A stretch of DNA of 41,121 nucleotides. It comes from an uncultured Muribaculaceae bacterium (GTDB lineage Bacteria > Bacteroidota > Bacteroidia > Bacteroidales > Muribaculaceae). The translations under genes were made by a program, and so were the position numbers. Below the pieces are notes generated by a model. It was given only the letters and a program-made list of their open reading frames with translations. It did no database searches and was not told where the DNA came from. Below are positions 16,901-24,030 of the stretch, piece after piece (position 1 is the stretch's first letter; each line of letters opens with the position of its first letter). The stretch is from positions 1-41,121 of the forward strand of contig CAJULY010000022.1 of assembly GCA_910587185.1 (NCBI GenBank), read 5' to 3'.

Positions 16901-17213
16901 TTGCGAGGCCAACTACAGCAACGCCCATGGAACACCCTGGGTCTATAAACGTCAGGGCCTCGGCAAGCTCGTTGGTATGCCAGTTCCCGGAACAATGACT
17001 TCTGTGAACTGGATCACGCTTCAGGATCCGACTCTCGTGTTCGGAGTGCCTGTCATCGGAATGAGAACTCCCGAAGGCCACTATCTCGAAAACCATCAGC
17101 TCGAACCCGACATCAAGATAGCCAATGATCCGGCTGATGCAGTCAAAGGAATTGACGCTCAGCTTAATGCGGCTGTAAAAGAGTTGCTTCGTGAAATAGA
17201 TAACAAGAAATGA
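13932..17213 (+). CDS. Tricorn-type S41 protease homologue, exported
   Basis: This 1093-aa peptidase has an N-terminal signal peptide (residues 1-22, ending VEAAE). Two beta-propeller regions made of PD40/TolB-like repeats follow (about 24-320 and 325-690, with recurring PDGK and SPDGK motifs). Next come the C1 helical domain, a PDZ domain (about 790-870) and the C2 catalytic domain. The catalytic tetrad of tricorn (Ser-His, Ser, Glu) is present as S780-H781 (LNVSHTGG), S996 (ANYSNAHG) and E1053 (LENHQLEPD). The spacing is nearly identical to the archaeal enzyme (S745/H746, S965, E1023, from memory). A Lys/Ala/Glu-rich insertion (about 570-620) is low complexity. Unlike archaeal tricorn it should act in the periplasm, degrading peptides there. 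It sits 1 bp upstream of the DUF2027 gene. Confidence 0.92.
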   Translation: MKPLSITFTALALGMSSFSVEAAETPLWLRDVKISPDGKEIAFTYKGDIYKVAAAGGVAKRLTTLDSYESNPVWSPDGKKIAFASTRFGGKDIFIMDSDGGSPVRLTFNSAAENPEGFTPDGENVLFSAAIQDPASSVMFPSGRLVELYEVPADGGRVRQVLATPALGISYLPDGKSFLYEDVKGMEDVLRKHHTSSVTRDIWRYDAASGQHKNLTHREGEDRNPVVGSDGSTVYFLSERDGNPFNLYSFPVSNPSAVTRLTSLPTHPVRFLSRSNDDLFAFGYNGEIYTLSKGGTPKKVKVEIVIDETPTPLNLRVNYGNEATVSPDGKQLAFVYRGEVFVTDTEYSSTKQVTHTPEAESDVIWGKDSRELYYTSARDGKYNIYKATIARSEDPNFSNATLINETRMFENDGIDRTVPSISPDGKQLAFIKDRNKLMVMDLASKQIRQLTDGETEPSRSKGFKAIWSPDSKWIAINFDNPHHYPYGDIAVIEASTGTLTKVTETGYFDENPRWALDGNAILFLSERYGMRNHASWGSNYDVMMAFTNQDAYDRFRLSEEDYALLKEVEKSRGKKLNNVTVSANTKGKKAKNSKEKDKAAEDKDAVAKNKEIEMELEGFEDRTVRLTPNSSSISDAIVTKEGDNLYYLSQFEDGYDLWKLDLRKREPRLISKGSSPAGFEMDNDGNIYLLGSSVKKLSPKTDKLKPISINTTVEIDPAAEREFMLDYVYNEAKERFYTPDMNGVAWDSLYANYKRFLPHINNNQDFALMLSELLGELNVSHTGGRYSAPGAMAPTASLGLLYDLTYDGPGMKVSEVVKNGPFDKAASNLKAGSVITAINGVELDNNTDPLELLNKQQNKKTLVAFTTPSGAKMEEVVLPVSSGFMNSLLYNRWVKKREHDVDSLSGGRLGYVHIRSMDDASFRKIYAKLLGKYVDKEGVVIDTRWNGGGRLHEDIEVLFSGQTYITQDVHGVPTTVMPSRRWNKPSIMLICEANYSNAHGTPWVYKRQGLGKLVGMPVPGTMTSVNWITLQDPTLVFGVPVIGMRTPEGHYLENHQLEPDIKIANDPADAVKGIDAQLNAAVKELLREIDNKK

Positions 17214-17214
17214 T

Positions 17215-18315
17215 ATGGCTAAAGTCGGAGATATAGTCCGTTTCCTTAATTCTGTTGGAGGCGGCAGAATCGTAAGAATAAAAGACAACATGGCCTACGT
17301 AGAGGATGAGGACGGGTTTGAAACACCTGTCCTTATCCGCGAATGTGTGGTCGTTGGAAACGTTGTCGATTCAAAACCTACTTCCCGTCAGGCTGAAGTT
17401 GCAGTTGTCACTCCCAAAGTATCCGTCCCTTCGGTGGAAACTTCAAAATCCGTTGCTCCACAGTGCGAAGAGGAGGACCTCCCCGTTGTTGAAACACCCG
17501 AAGGCGAAAAACTGAATCTTGTGCTTGCCTTCGAGCCAAAGGATATAAAACAGCTTTCATCAACTGTTTTTGATACATATCTGGTCAATGATTCCAATTA
17601 TTTTCTCTATTTTTCTTATTTGACCAGGGCGAAAGAAAGCGAGGAATGGCATACCCGTTACGCAGGTATTGTTGAGCCAAACATCCAGCTGTTTCTCGGA
17701 GAGACCGTCAGAGAGGATCTGCCTGAGATGGATAGAATCGCTATACAATATATAGCTTTCAAGCGAGACCGAAGTTTTACGCTGAAATCTCCCCGGATAA
17801 TCGAATACTCCCTCGATACTACAAGATTTGCTAAACTTCACGCATTCAAGGAAAATGTCTATTTCGACAACGAGGTGATCGCTATTGATCTTGTCACAAA
17901 CGATGCTCCTTACCGGCATGTGGTGGTAGATCCCGAGAAGCTGAACAAGGCGATGAACAAGAAAAAAGCAGCCGATCAGGCTGTTCCCCGCCGTCGCATT
18001 GTCAAGAAAAAGGCCAAGACGGAGCGTAACGGCGACAAGATTGTTGTGGACCTTCATATCACATCGTTGATTGACGATATAAGAGGTCTTTCCAATGCCG
18101 ATATGCTCAATCTTCAGGTCGATGAATTCAGCCGCGTGATGGATGAGAATCTAAAGAATAAAGGACAGAAGATCATATTCATTCATGGCAAGGGTGAGGG
18201 CGTCTTACGGAATGCCATTCTTAAAGAGTTGAACCATCGTTATAAAGGACATGATGTTCAGGACGCTTCCTTTAGAGAATATGGTTTTGGTGCCACTCAA
18301 GTGACTATAAGATGA
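17215..18315 (+). CDS. DUF2027 protein with C-terminal Smr domain
   Basis: The 366-aa cytoplasmic protein has an N-terminal KOW/SH3-like segment (residues 1-50, AKVGDIVRFLNSVGGGRIVR), close to that of MutS2-associated proteins. A variable acidic linker (about 55-100) and the DUF2027 core (about 100-265) follow. A basic stretch (NKKKAADQAVPRRRIVKKKA) leads to an Smr domain (about 275-366) with VDLHI and FIHGKGEGVLRNAI motifs. Smr domains of MutS2 type can have nuclease or branched-DNA/RNA binding activity, but the function of DUF2027 proteins is unknown. It starts 1 bp after the protease stop and its stop overlaps the next gene by ATGA. Confidence 0.88.
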   Translation: MAKVGDIVRFLNSVGGGRIVRIKDNMAYVEDEDGFETPVLIRECVVVGNVVDSKPTSRQAEVAVVTPKVSVPSVETSKSVAPQCEEEDLPVVETPEGEKLNLVLAFEPKDIKQLSSTVFDTYLVNDSNYFLYFSYLTRAKESEEWHTRYAGIVEPNIQLFLGETVREDLPEMDRIAIQYIAFKRDRSFTLKSPRIIEYSLDTTRFAKLHAFKENVYFDNEVIAIDLVTNDAPYRHVVVDPEKLNKAMNKKKAADQAVPRRRIVKKKAKTERNGDKIVVDLHITSLIDDIRGLSNADMLNLQVDEFSRVMDENLKNKGQKIIFIHGKGEGVLRNAILKELNHRYKGHDVQDASFREYGFGATQVTIR

Positions 18316-19070
18316 TATTCTGCTTTTCAGCCTGTGGCAACACCGCCCTGGTGGCCGACCGGCTTGCTAAAATCCTCGGTGAGAGAGTTGTCATGATCAA
18401 CTCTTCCACTGAGGATTCTTTTGATTTGAGAAGCCACAGACGAGTGATATGGGCTTTCCCGGTCTATTCATGGGGGATACCGATGGAGGTAAGACATTTT
18501 ATGAAGAATGTCAGGCTCAGGACAGATGGAAATGTGCCGCATTTTATGGTGAGCACGTGTGGCGACGATGTGGGTCTGACGGCGAGGATGTGGCGGTCAT
18601 TGATGAAGAAACGTGGCTGGTCTGCCAAGTCGGCTCACACAGTGATTATGCCCAATACTTACGTGACCCTTCCCGGTTTTGATACTGATTCTCATGATAT
18701 AGCTGAAGAAAAGCTTTTGAAAATGCCCGCAAGAACAGCGGAGATCGCTCATGCGATAAAATGCTGTTCACCTGTCGATTCGGTTGTACGAGGCAGATTC
18801 GCATGGTTAAAGACGAGAATAATATATCCTTTGTTCATGCGTTTTTTGACCTCTCCCAAGCCTTTCCATGTAGCGGATTCATGTACAGGTTGCGGTAAAT
18901 GTTCCAAAGTGTGCCCTATGGGCAATATAATGCTTGAAAACCTTAAGCCTGAATGGGGAAACCGATGCACTATGTGCCTGGCCTGTTATCATCATTGCCC
19001 GCACAAATCGGTAGAATATGGGAAACGGACCCGAGGCAAAGGGCAATATACGGCTCCTAAGGGAATTTAA
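18312..19070 (+). CDS. EFR1-type flavodoxin-ferredoxin fusion protein
   Basis: The 252-aa cytoplasmic redox protein has an N-terminal flavodoxin-like domain (residues about 1-150) that opens MIFCFSACGNTALVADRLA, in place of the flavodoxin FMN loop, with the IWAFPVYSWGIP segment. The C-terminal part has two 4Fe-4S motifs: CTGCGKCSKVCP (about 197-208) and CTMCLACYHHCP (about 217-228). This is the EFR1 family of ferrodoxins. The ATG overlaps the DUF2027 stop by 4 bp. Its 3' end overlaps the convergent gene on the minus strand by 14 bp. The electron donor and acceptor are unknown. Confidence 0.9.
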   Translation: MIFCFSACGNTALVADRLAKILGERVVMINSSTEDSFDLRSHRRVIWAFPVYSWGIPMEVRHFMKNVRLRTDGNVPHFMVSTCGDDVGLTARMWRSLMKKRGWSAKSAHTVIMPNTYVTLPGFDTDSHDIAEEKLLKMPARTAEIAHAIKCCSPVDSVVRGRFAWLKTRIIYPLFMRFLTSPKPFHVADSCTGCGKCSKVCPMGNIMLENLKPEWGNRCTMCLACYHHCPHKSVEYGKRTRGKGQYTAPKGI

Positions 19071-19614
19071 GTACCTGTCCTCTTAGGCAGTAATTCTCCG
19101 GAACGGATAAGAATAAAGCCGTTTTCACGAATGAGGATATATTTTCGCTTCCGGATGGAATGACCAGTTCCATATAATTCGGGCATTCACATTCATGTAA
19201 ATCCTGGTTTATGCAGATAATCCGTTTATTCGCGAGTCTGTCTTCAAAAAACTCAGGGAAAGGTGAAGATTCGTTTAGAACGATGACGTCTATAGAACCC
19301 CATTTTTCAGCGGCGAAGTCAAAGGCCCGATTCCAGCTGGTTATGCCTGATTCGGATGGAAAATGCAATCCTCCTGTCTGCTGGGCCAGAATGCGGCCTT
19401 CGGCGTTATCGTCATGGCAGAATATTACTTTCGAACCGGCAGCCGTGTATCCTTTTATAAGATATTTCTCTAACTCCCCTATTTTACCTGCTATGAATAC
19501 TCTTAGCGCAGGCAATTTGATAATCTTACCTGCGACTGATGCATTCGAAGAGCGCCGGCCAATCGACCGGCGCCTGTAATCTTCCATTTTCTTTTCAAGA
19601 TAATTGTCTGCCAT
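19057..19614 (-). CDS. Unassigned Rossmann-like protein, about 185 aa
   Basis: I do not recognise a named family. The likely start is ATG at 19614 (MADNYLEKKMEDYRRRSIGR), 4 bp after the YitT stop; the ATG at 19632 would overlap that gene by 14 bp. The N-terminus is charged and helical, resembling a conserved start of short-chain-dehydrogenase-like proteins in Bacteroidales (from memory). The rest (residues about 35-180) alternates beta and alpha segments: LRVFIAGKIGELEKYLIKGY, SKVIFCHDD, IDVIVLNESS and RIICINQDL. This looks like a short Rossmann fold, but no glycine-rich cofactor loop or YxxxK catalytic pair is obvious. It is probably co-transcribed with the YitT gene. Confidence 0.75.
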   Translation of the reverse strand: MADNYLEKKMEDYRRRSIGRRSSNASVAGKIIKLPALRVFIAGKIGELEKYLIKGYTAAGSKVIFCHDDNAEGRILAQQTGGLHFPSESGITSWNRAFDFAAEKWGSIDVIVLNESSPFPEFFEDRLANKRIICINQDLHECECPNYMELVIPSGSENISSFVKTALFLSVPENYCLRGQVLKFP

Positions 19615-19618
19615 TTTA

Positions 19619-20566
19619 TCAAGCCGGGGCATCGGTGCCCTTCATTGCCTCCTCTATTTTCTTCTTGCCTCCTTTGGCCTTAAGCTTTATGGCGTCGAAT
19701 CCCTGACCATATACTCCGTTGACATTGGCTTGCGAAATGAATGCGTGTTCATCTATGTTCTTGATAATACGGAATATGGTCACTGATTCTATTTTGCGAC
19801 AAACGACGAGCAAAATCTTTACCGGCTGCTTGGAGTACCATCCGGTTCCGTCAATGACGGTGCAGCCTCGTTTTGCTACTTTATTGATGGTTGTAGCTAT
19901 TTCGTCCCATTTCGGAGAGAATATTATAAATTGTACTGCCAGTCGGTTGGTGTTGATTACCATATCCGCCATGAATGAGGTAAGAGCAAGGACAATGAAA
20001 CCATAGACAACCGTATCAATCTGATGCAGTATCAGATAGGATGACGATATAATGACCATATCGGTGTAAAGCATTGTGCGTCCTACGGTTACGTTCGAGT
20101 GCTTTGAAACCATTGCTGCCACGATATCCGTACCTCCGGTGCTTCCGTTGTGGGTGAACGAAATGCCTACTCCGATACCACACATGAGACCGCCGATAAT
20201 AATGTTCATGAACGGTTGACCGTCAACAAGCGGACCATGGAACAAAGGAGTAAGAAAACCGATGAAAAGAGAAATGAGGGTGGCTCCGAATATCGTGCCT
20301 TTCACGAATTGCTTCCCAACCATCTTATATGCGAAAGCAAGAAGGGTCAGGTTGCATGCATACTGCGTTATTGCGACCGGGATGGGGAATCCCAACCATT
20401 TTTCGCTTATGAAATAGACGATTGTACCGAGACCTGCAAGTCCTCCGATCACAACTTTTTCCTGAAAAATAAATGCGGAAAAGCCGAATGCATATATAAA
20501 AATGCCGATTGTGATGAATATATAATCGCGCAAAGAGCGCATTAGCGAATCGCGTGAAATTTTCAT
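19619..20566 (-). CDS. YitT-family membrane protein (DUF161 + DUF2179)
   Basis: The 315-aa inner-membrane protein has about six TM helices in residues 10-215 (for example YIFITIGIFIYAFGFSAFIF, then GGLAGLGTIVYFI). The characteristic SFTHNGSTGGTDIVAAMVSK segment is in the membrane part. The cytoplasmic C-terminal DUF2179 domain (about 225-300) carries GTGWYSKQPVKILLVVCRK and VNGVYGQGFD. The family has no settled substrate. It starts at a good promoter shared back-to-back with the outer-membrane protein gene. Confidence 0.92.
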   Translation of the reverse strand: MKISRDSLMRSLRDYIFITIGIFIYAFGFSAFIFQEKVVIGGLAGLGTIVYFISEKWLGFPIPVAITQYACNLTLLAFAYKMVGKQFVKGTIFGATLISLFIGFLTPLFHGPLVDGQPFMNIIIGGLMCGIGVGISFTHNGSTGGTDIVAAMVSKHSNVTVGRTMLYTDMVIISSSYLILHQIDTVVYGFIVLALTSFMADMVINTNRLAVQFIIFSPKWDEIATTINKVAKRGCTVIDGTGWYSKQPVKILLVVCRKIESVTIFRIIKNIDEHAFISQANVNGVYGQGFDAIKLKAKGGKKKIEEAMKGTDAPA

Positions 20567-20603
20567 GGGGTTATGCTTTCTGTGTCTAAAACTAATTTTG
20601 GCG

Positions 20604-20634
20604 CAAAGTTACGGCAAGGTTATAGTATTTCAAA
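20604..20634 (-). promoter_or_regulatory. Promoter of the YitT-family gene
   Basis: On the minus strand a TTTG -33 box (20631-20634), a 19-bp spacer and a TAACTTTG -7 box (20604-20611) match the consensus fully. Confidence 0.7.
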
Positions 20635-20655
20635 AAAAATTCGGAATTTTTTGCT

Positions 20656-20663
20656 TAACTTTG
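20656..20663 (+). promoter_or_regulatory. Promoter -7 box of the outer-membrane protein gene
   Basis: TAACTTTG matches TAnnTTTG, 37 bp upstream of the ATG at 20701. It faces away from the YitT promoter. The -33 match is poor. Confidence 0.6.
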
Positions 20664-20700
20664 CGATTGAATTTTCAACATAAAAAACATTCATCAGGCA

Positions 20701-21462
20701 ATGATGCGTCTTTATATCTCAAAATTTTTTGTTCTGACTGTTTTGGCAACGTGTTCGATATTTGCTTGTGCTCAGGAAAAATTCGTGGATTATGGGCCGG
20801 CAAAGTCTCTGCTTGAGGTTGAGCTCAATGCGTTGGCCGGGGGAAGTACGGTTACTCAGAATTACAAAAAGATCTATTCCCGAATTCAGGAACAGAATGT
20901 CAATATGGGTAATTCATGGGGGCTTGGAGCCAAAGCGGTTTTCGGGATCCGTGATTTCTTCGGTATCGGCACTGCTGCGAACTTTTTCTGGAATCAATAC
21001 AATATCGACATGGCGGTTGTCGGGGCCGACAACACCAGTATGAGTGCGGTCTTTGTCAATAACCGTAATTTTACTTTCAATGTACCCGTTTTTGTCAGTT
21101 TCCGATTCAATGTCGCCCATAGTGTCCGGTGGAATGTTGACGGGGGATTCTATTATTCCTTCGGATTTGCCGGCCGTCAGAAACAGAAGATATATAGAGC
21201 TGAAATCAATGCGATAGATGAACTCGTCCCGGAGATACAGACTGTAAGCACCGATTATTATCACTCACCCCGCACTCTTTTCAATGTCTTCAACCGAGGT
21301 GATATAGGCATTCATTTTGCATCGTCGCTTAATCTCGGCCCCCATCTGTCGATCGGATTCCAAACACAGTTCGGGCTTAAAAATGCAGCCAGAAGCAATG
21401 GAGTTGACAATCCGTCAGTCCACAATTATACTCTTCACGGCATTATCGGTTACAGATTCTGA
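20701..21462 (+). CDS. Outer-membrane beta-barrel protein, porin-like
   Basis: The 253-aa protein has a signal peptide (residues about 1-25, FVLTVLATCSIFACA, cleavage before QEKF). The body has amphipathic alternating segments typical of an 8-10-strand beta barrel (FGIGTAANFFWNQYNIDMAV, WNVDGGFYYSFGFAG, FASSLNLGPHLSIGFQTQFG). It ends with the aromatic C-terminus LHGIIGYRF, the usual BAM recognition signal. No specific ligand can be inferred. It lies upstream of trpS with a 34-bp gap, so some readthrough is possible. ATG codons at 20701 and 20704 are both usable. Confidence 0.85.
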   Translation: MMRLYISKFFVLTVLATCSIFACAQEKFVDYGPAKSLLEVELNALAGGSTVTQNYKKIYSRIQEQNVNMGNSWGLGAKAVFGIRDFFGIGTAANFFWNQYNIDMAVVGADNTSMSAVFVNNRNFTFNVPVFVSFRFNVAHSVRWNVDGGFYYSFGFAGRQKQKIYRAEINAIDELVPEIQTVSTDYYHSPRTLFNVFNRGDIGIHFASSLNLGPHLSIGFQTQFGLKNAARSNGVDNPSVHNYTLHGIIGYRF

Positions 21463-21496
21463 TCATTAATAATAGAAACCTAATTACTCTTGAAAT

Positions 21497-22576
21497 ATGG
21501 ATAACAATAAAGAAATTGTTTTAAGCGGCATACGTTCTACCGGCAATCTTCATCTTGGCAACTATTTCGGCGCTTTGCGGAATTTTGTGAAAATGCAGGA
21601 TGATTATGATTGTCGTTTTTTTATTGCCGATCTTCATGCTCTTACCACCAATCCGGATCCTGATGAACTCCACGCCAACGTGAAGAATATAGTGACGGAA
21701 TATCTTGCTGCCGGGATCGATCCGGAAAAGGCAACAATATTCGTTCAATCGGATGTGCCGGAGATATCCGAACTTTATCTTTTATTGAACATGCACGTGG
21801 GGATTGGAGAGCTTATGCGTACGACCTCTTTTAAAGACAAAGCCCGCAAAGCTCTCGGTCTGAAGAATGATAATACCGCTGACGAGGATGATGATAAAAT
21901 CGAACAGCAGATAATAGGAGCTGATTCAAACAAACGTGTCAACGCCGGACTATTGACCTACCCCACACTGATGGCTGTGGATATTCTCATCCAGAAGGCC
22001 CACAAGGTCCCCGTAGGAAAAGACCAGGAGCAGCATCTGGAGCTCACACGCCGGTTTGCGCGTCGTTTCAATTCGTTTTATCACACAGATCTTTTTCCTG
22101 AACCGACTAACTATAATTTCGGTGCAGCAGCAGTGAAAGTTCCCGGTCTTGACGGTTCCGGTAAAATGGGCAAGAGCGAAGGGAATTGTCTTTACCTGAT
22201 AGATGACGAGAAAGTATTGCGTAAGAAAGTAATGCGTGCCATGACCGACGAAGGTCCGAAAGAACCTAACTCCCCTGTATCTCTTCCGGTTCAGAACCTC
22301 TTCACGCTCATGGAGCTTACTTCCAAACCGGAAGTTGTCCGGAACTTCAAGGATGCCTACGCAAATTGCTCTATTCGTTACGGAGATCTTAAGAAACAGC
22401 TTGCCGAAGATATTCTCGCGATCACGCTTCCTATCCGGGAACGGATTCTTGAACTTCGAAATGATGACGCTTACATTGGCCGAGTGTTGCGTGAAGGTGG
22501 CGAACGCGCTCGTTACTATGCCGCTCAGACGCTTCGCGAAGCAAAGGAGATTATGGGTATCCGTAAATTCTATTGA
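21497..22576 (+). CDS. trpS: Tryptophan--tRNA ligase
   Basis: The 359-aa class I synthetase charges tRNA-Trp. The HIGH-type motif is NLHLGN (residues 17-22, inside RSTGNLHLGNYFGA) and the KMSKS-type motif is KMGKSEGN (K223-S227). The Trp pocket and dimer region include FFIADLHALTTNPD and VGKDQEQHLELTRRFARRFN. A slightly extended acidic insertion (KNDNTADEDDDKIEQQIIGA, about 123-142) is typical of Bacteroidetes enzymes. It is a housekeeping gene and is followed by an imperfect hairpin. Confidence 0.97.
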   Translation: MDNNKEIVLSGIRSTGNLHLGNYFGALRNFVKMQDDYDCRFFIADLHALTTNPDPDELHANVKNIVTEYLAAGIDPEKATIFVQSDVPEISELYLLLNMHVGIGELMRTTSFKDKARKALGLKNDNTADEDDDKIEQQIIGADSNKRVNAGLLTYPTLMAVDILIQKAHKVPVGKDQEQHLELTRRFARRFNSFYHTDLFPEPTNYNFGAAAVKVPGLDGSGKMGKSEGNCLYLIDDEKVLRKKVMRAMTDEGPKEPNSPVSLPVQNLFTLMELTSKPEVVRNFKDAYANCSIRYGDLKKQLAEDILAITLPIRERILELRNDDAYIGRVLREGGERARYYAAQTLREAKEIMGIRKFY

Positions 22577-22607
22577 TCCCGTCCATGTAATATCTTATAC
22601 TCGTATT

Positions 22608-22653
22608 GACCGGCAATTCCGAATTATTTAAAGAATGATTTGGATTGCCGATC
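22608..22653 (+). terminator. Imperfect hairpin after trpS
   Basis: GACCGGCAATTCC and GGATTGCCGATC pair with one bulge and one mismatch around a 21-nt loop, followed by AATTTT. It is a plausible but weak terminator. Confidence 0.45.
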
Positions 22654-22684
22654 AATTTTAAAAAGAAAAAATTTTGAAGAAAAA

Positions 22685-22716
22685 TTTGGTTTACAAAATA
22701 AACTGATTTATATTTG
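22685..22716 (+). promoter_or_regulatory. Promoter of the membrane protein/winged-helix cassette
   Basis: TTTG (22685-22688), a 20-bp spacer and TATATTTG (22709-22716) match the consensus fully. The expected start near 22722 leaves about 93 nt of 5' UTR before the ATG at 22815, the longest leader I can infer in this window. Confidence 0.7.
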
Positions 22717-22814
22717 CAGAAAATATTACGGGCAACGACGCGCGGGTTTGCTCTTTTTATTTAAAAACATGGTTTATGTTATAAACCTATTTGTGGATTT
22801 AAAATTTTGTAATT

Positions 22815-23447
22815 ATGGAAGAAAAAAATCTCACTCCGAATGAAAGTATCAGAATCATCTCTCAGATGATCGAGGCTTCAAAACATCGTGTTGCTATGCC
22901 TGACATGCGTATCTCCGTAATGTGGGCGGCCCTTAGTGTCATAACCGCAGGTATAGTTCTGACATGTTGTCTCATAACAGGAAATCCGTTGTATAATCTG
23001 ATCTGGTTTGCAATTCCTTTGATCGGTATTCCATTGAATATTCGAATGGTGAAAAATACCACGGCTAAAAGAGGGTCAAAAAATTATATTGACAGAATCA
23101 GTGACGGCCTCTGGTCTGTGGTTGGATATATTGGAATTGGTCTTACGGTAATATGTCTCTTGTTTTCCTTTTTCGGTTACAATTCGATATGGTTGTCGAT
23201 GTTCTTTTATGCTTTTATAATCGTTGGTTTTGGAGCGGCGATGCAGGGCATAGTAATCAGAGAAAAATCTTACGTTATCGGAGGCTTGATTTCAATTTTG
23301 ACTGGATTCATCATGATTGTCTGCGTACTCGCCGGGATTCGTTTGTTGTTGATTTGGACAATTCCTGCATATATGATCTGTTTCATCGTGATGTTTCTTG
23401 TCCCGGCAATCATTATCCGTAAAAAACTTAATAAAGCAAACCGATGA
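22815..23447 (+). CDS. Multi-pass membrane protein, unassigned
   Basis: The 210-aa inner-membrane protein has a 35-residue charged cytoplasmic N-terminus (MEEKNLTPNESIRIISQMIE) followed by about five or six hydrophobic segments between residues 35 and 200. Examples are WAALSVITAGIVLTCCLITG, IGIGLTVICLLFSFFGYNSI, GLISILTGFIMIVCVLAGI and YMICFIVMFLVPAII. I do not recognise a named domain. Its stop overlaps the start of a winged-helix regulator by 4 bp (ATGA), a two-gene arrangement seen repeatedly in Bacteroidetes. The pair is probably a small regulatory cassette in which the regulator controls its own operon, but the signal and target are not visible. Confidence 0.82.
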   Translation: MEEKNLTPNESIRIISQMIEASKHRVAMPDMRISVMWAALSVITAGIVLTCCLITGNPLYNLIWFAIPLIGIPLNIRMVKNTTAKRGSKNYIDRISDGLWSVVGYIGIGLTVICLLFSFFGYNSIWLSMFFYAFIIVGFGAAMQGIVIREKSYVIGGLISILTGFIMIVCVLAGIRLLLIWTIPAYMICFIVMFLVPAIIIRKKLNKANR

Positions 23448-23725
23448 AAGAACTGAATCCGTTGCTGCATTCTCAGTTGAGATTGGCTGTGATGTCGATT
23501 CTTATGAATGTCGAGGATGCAGATTTTGTTTATCTTAAAGAAAAGACAGAATCGACAGCCGGAAATCTCAGCGTGCAGATTGACAAACTTTCAGCGGCCG
23601 GTTATCTGACGATAGAAAAAGGTTTTCTTGGAAAACGGACACGTACGGTCTGCCGCATTACGCCTCTCGGACGAAAAGCATTTGAAGAATATGTCGATGC
23701 CCTAAAAGAGTATATCGGAATGTAA
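23444..23725 (+). CDS. Winged-helix transcriptional regulator, MarR/PadR-like
   Basis: The 93-aa DNA-binding protein is essentially a single winged-helix domain: LHSQLRLAVMSILMNVEDAD, a recognition region around STAGNLSVQIDKLSAAGYLT (residues 37-56) and a wing at FLGKRTRTVCRITPLGRKAF. It resembles the HTH_34 family (PF13601) of short regulators. There is no ligand domain, so signal sensing may come from the overlapping membrane protein. It is followed by a strong terminator. Confidence 0.88.
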   Translation: MKELNPLLHSQLRLAVMSILMNVEDADFVYLKEKTESTAGNLSVQIDKLSAAGYLTIEKGFLGKRTRTVCRITPLGRKAFEEYVDALKEYIGM

Positions 23726-23791
23726 GAGTTGATCGGTTTCTCTACATGAAAAAGAGTCCGTTATAAGAACTTTACATTTCAACAATAAAAC

Positions 23792-23826
23792 AATCAGCCA
23801 TTTAGCATGAGACTAAGTGGCTGATT
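23792..23826 (+). terminator. Terminator after the winged-helix gene
   Basis: The 14-bp stem AATCAGCCATTTAG / CTAAGTGGCTGATT (one T-G pair) with a 7-nt loop is followed by TTATTGG on the + strand. It lies 66 bp after the regulator stop. Confidence 0.8.
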
Positions 23827-23829
23827 TTA

Positions 23830-24030
23830 TTGGTATTCTCGCGAACATTCCGAAAATTTACAGTGCAGCTTCCGAGGTATATCGGCAAGCAACAGTTTGG
23901 GTTTCTGTTGATGAACGGCATTCAGCTCGTCACCAAGGTCAAGAACGACATGAGAACTCGCAGATGTCAGTCTCCGACAAGATTATGCTATGCTTCAGAA
24001 AGGGCGTCAGTTGAAGCCGTATATTTTCTA
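23830..24030 (+). pseudogene. Decayed IS982-like transposase fragment
   Basis: About 60 codons match the C-terminal part of IS982-family transposases but only across two frameshifts. One frame gives RYIGKQQFGFLLMNGIQLVT followed by KVKNDM. The next frame gives NSQMSVSDKIML. The first frame then resumes with SERASVEAVY. Intact family members read roughly GYIGK.LF...NGIQLITK.K.NMK.S.MSV.DK.MLRKRA.IETV.DEL (from memory). The N-terminal DDE portion and both inverted repeats are missing. It is a fossil of an insertion and is not mobile. Confidence 0.65.

Noticed and set aside
16563..17291. 242-codon minus-strand frame across the end of the tricorn-like gene
   Set aside because: It is opposite the conserved catalytic domain and the start of DUF2027, with no homology seen.
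22640..22843. 67-codon + strand frame between trpS and the membrane protein gene
   Set aside because: It runs across a consensus promoter and into the next gene's start out of frame, and the composition is AT-rich leader sequence.
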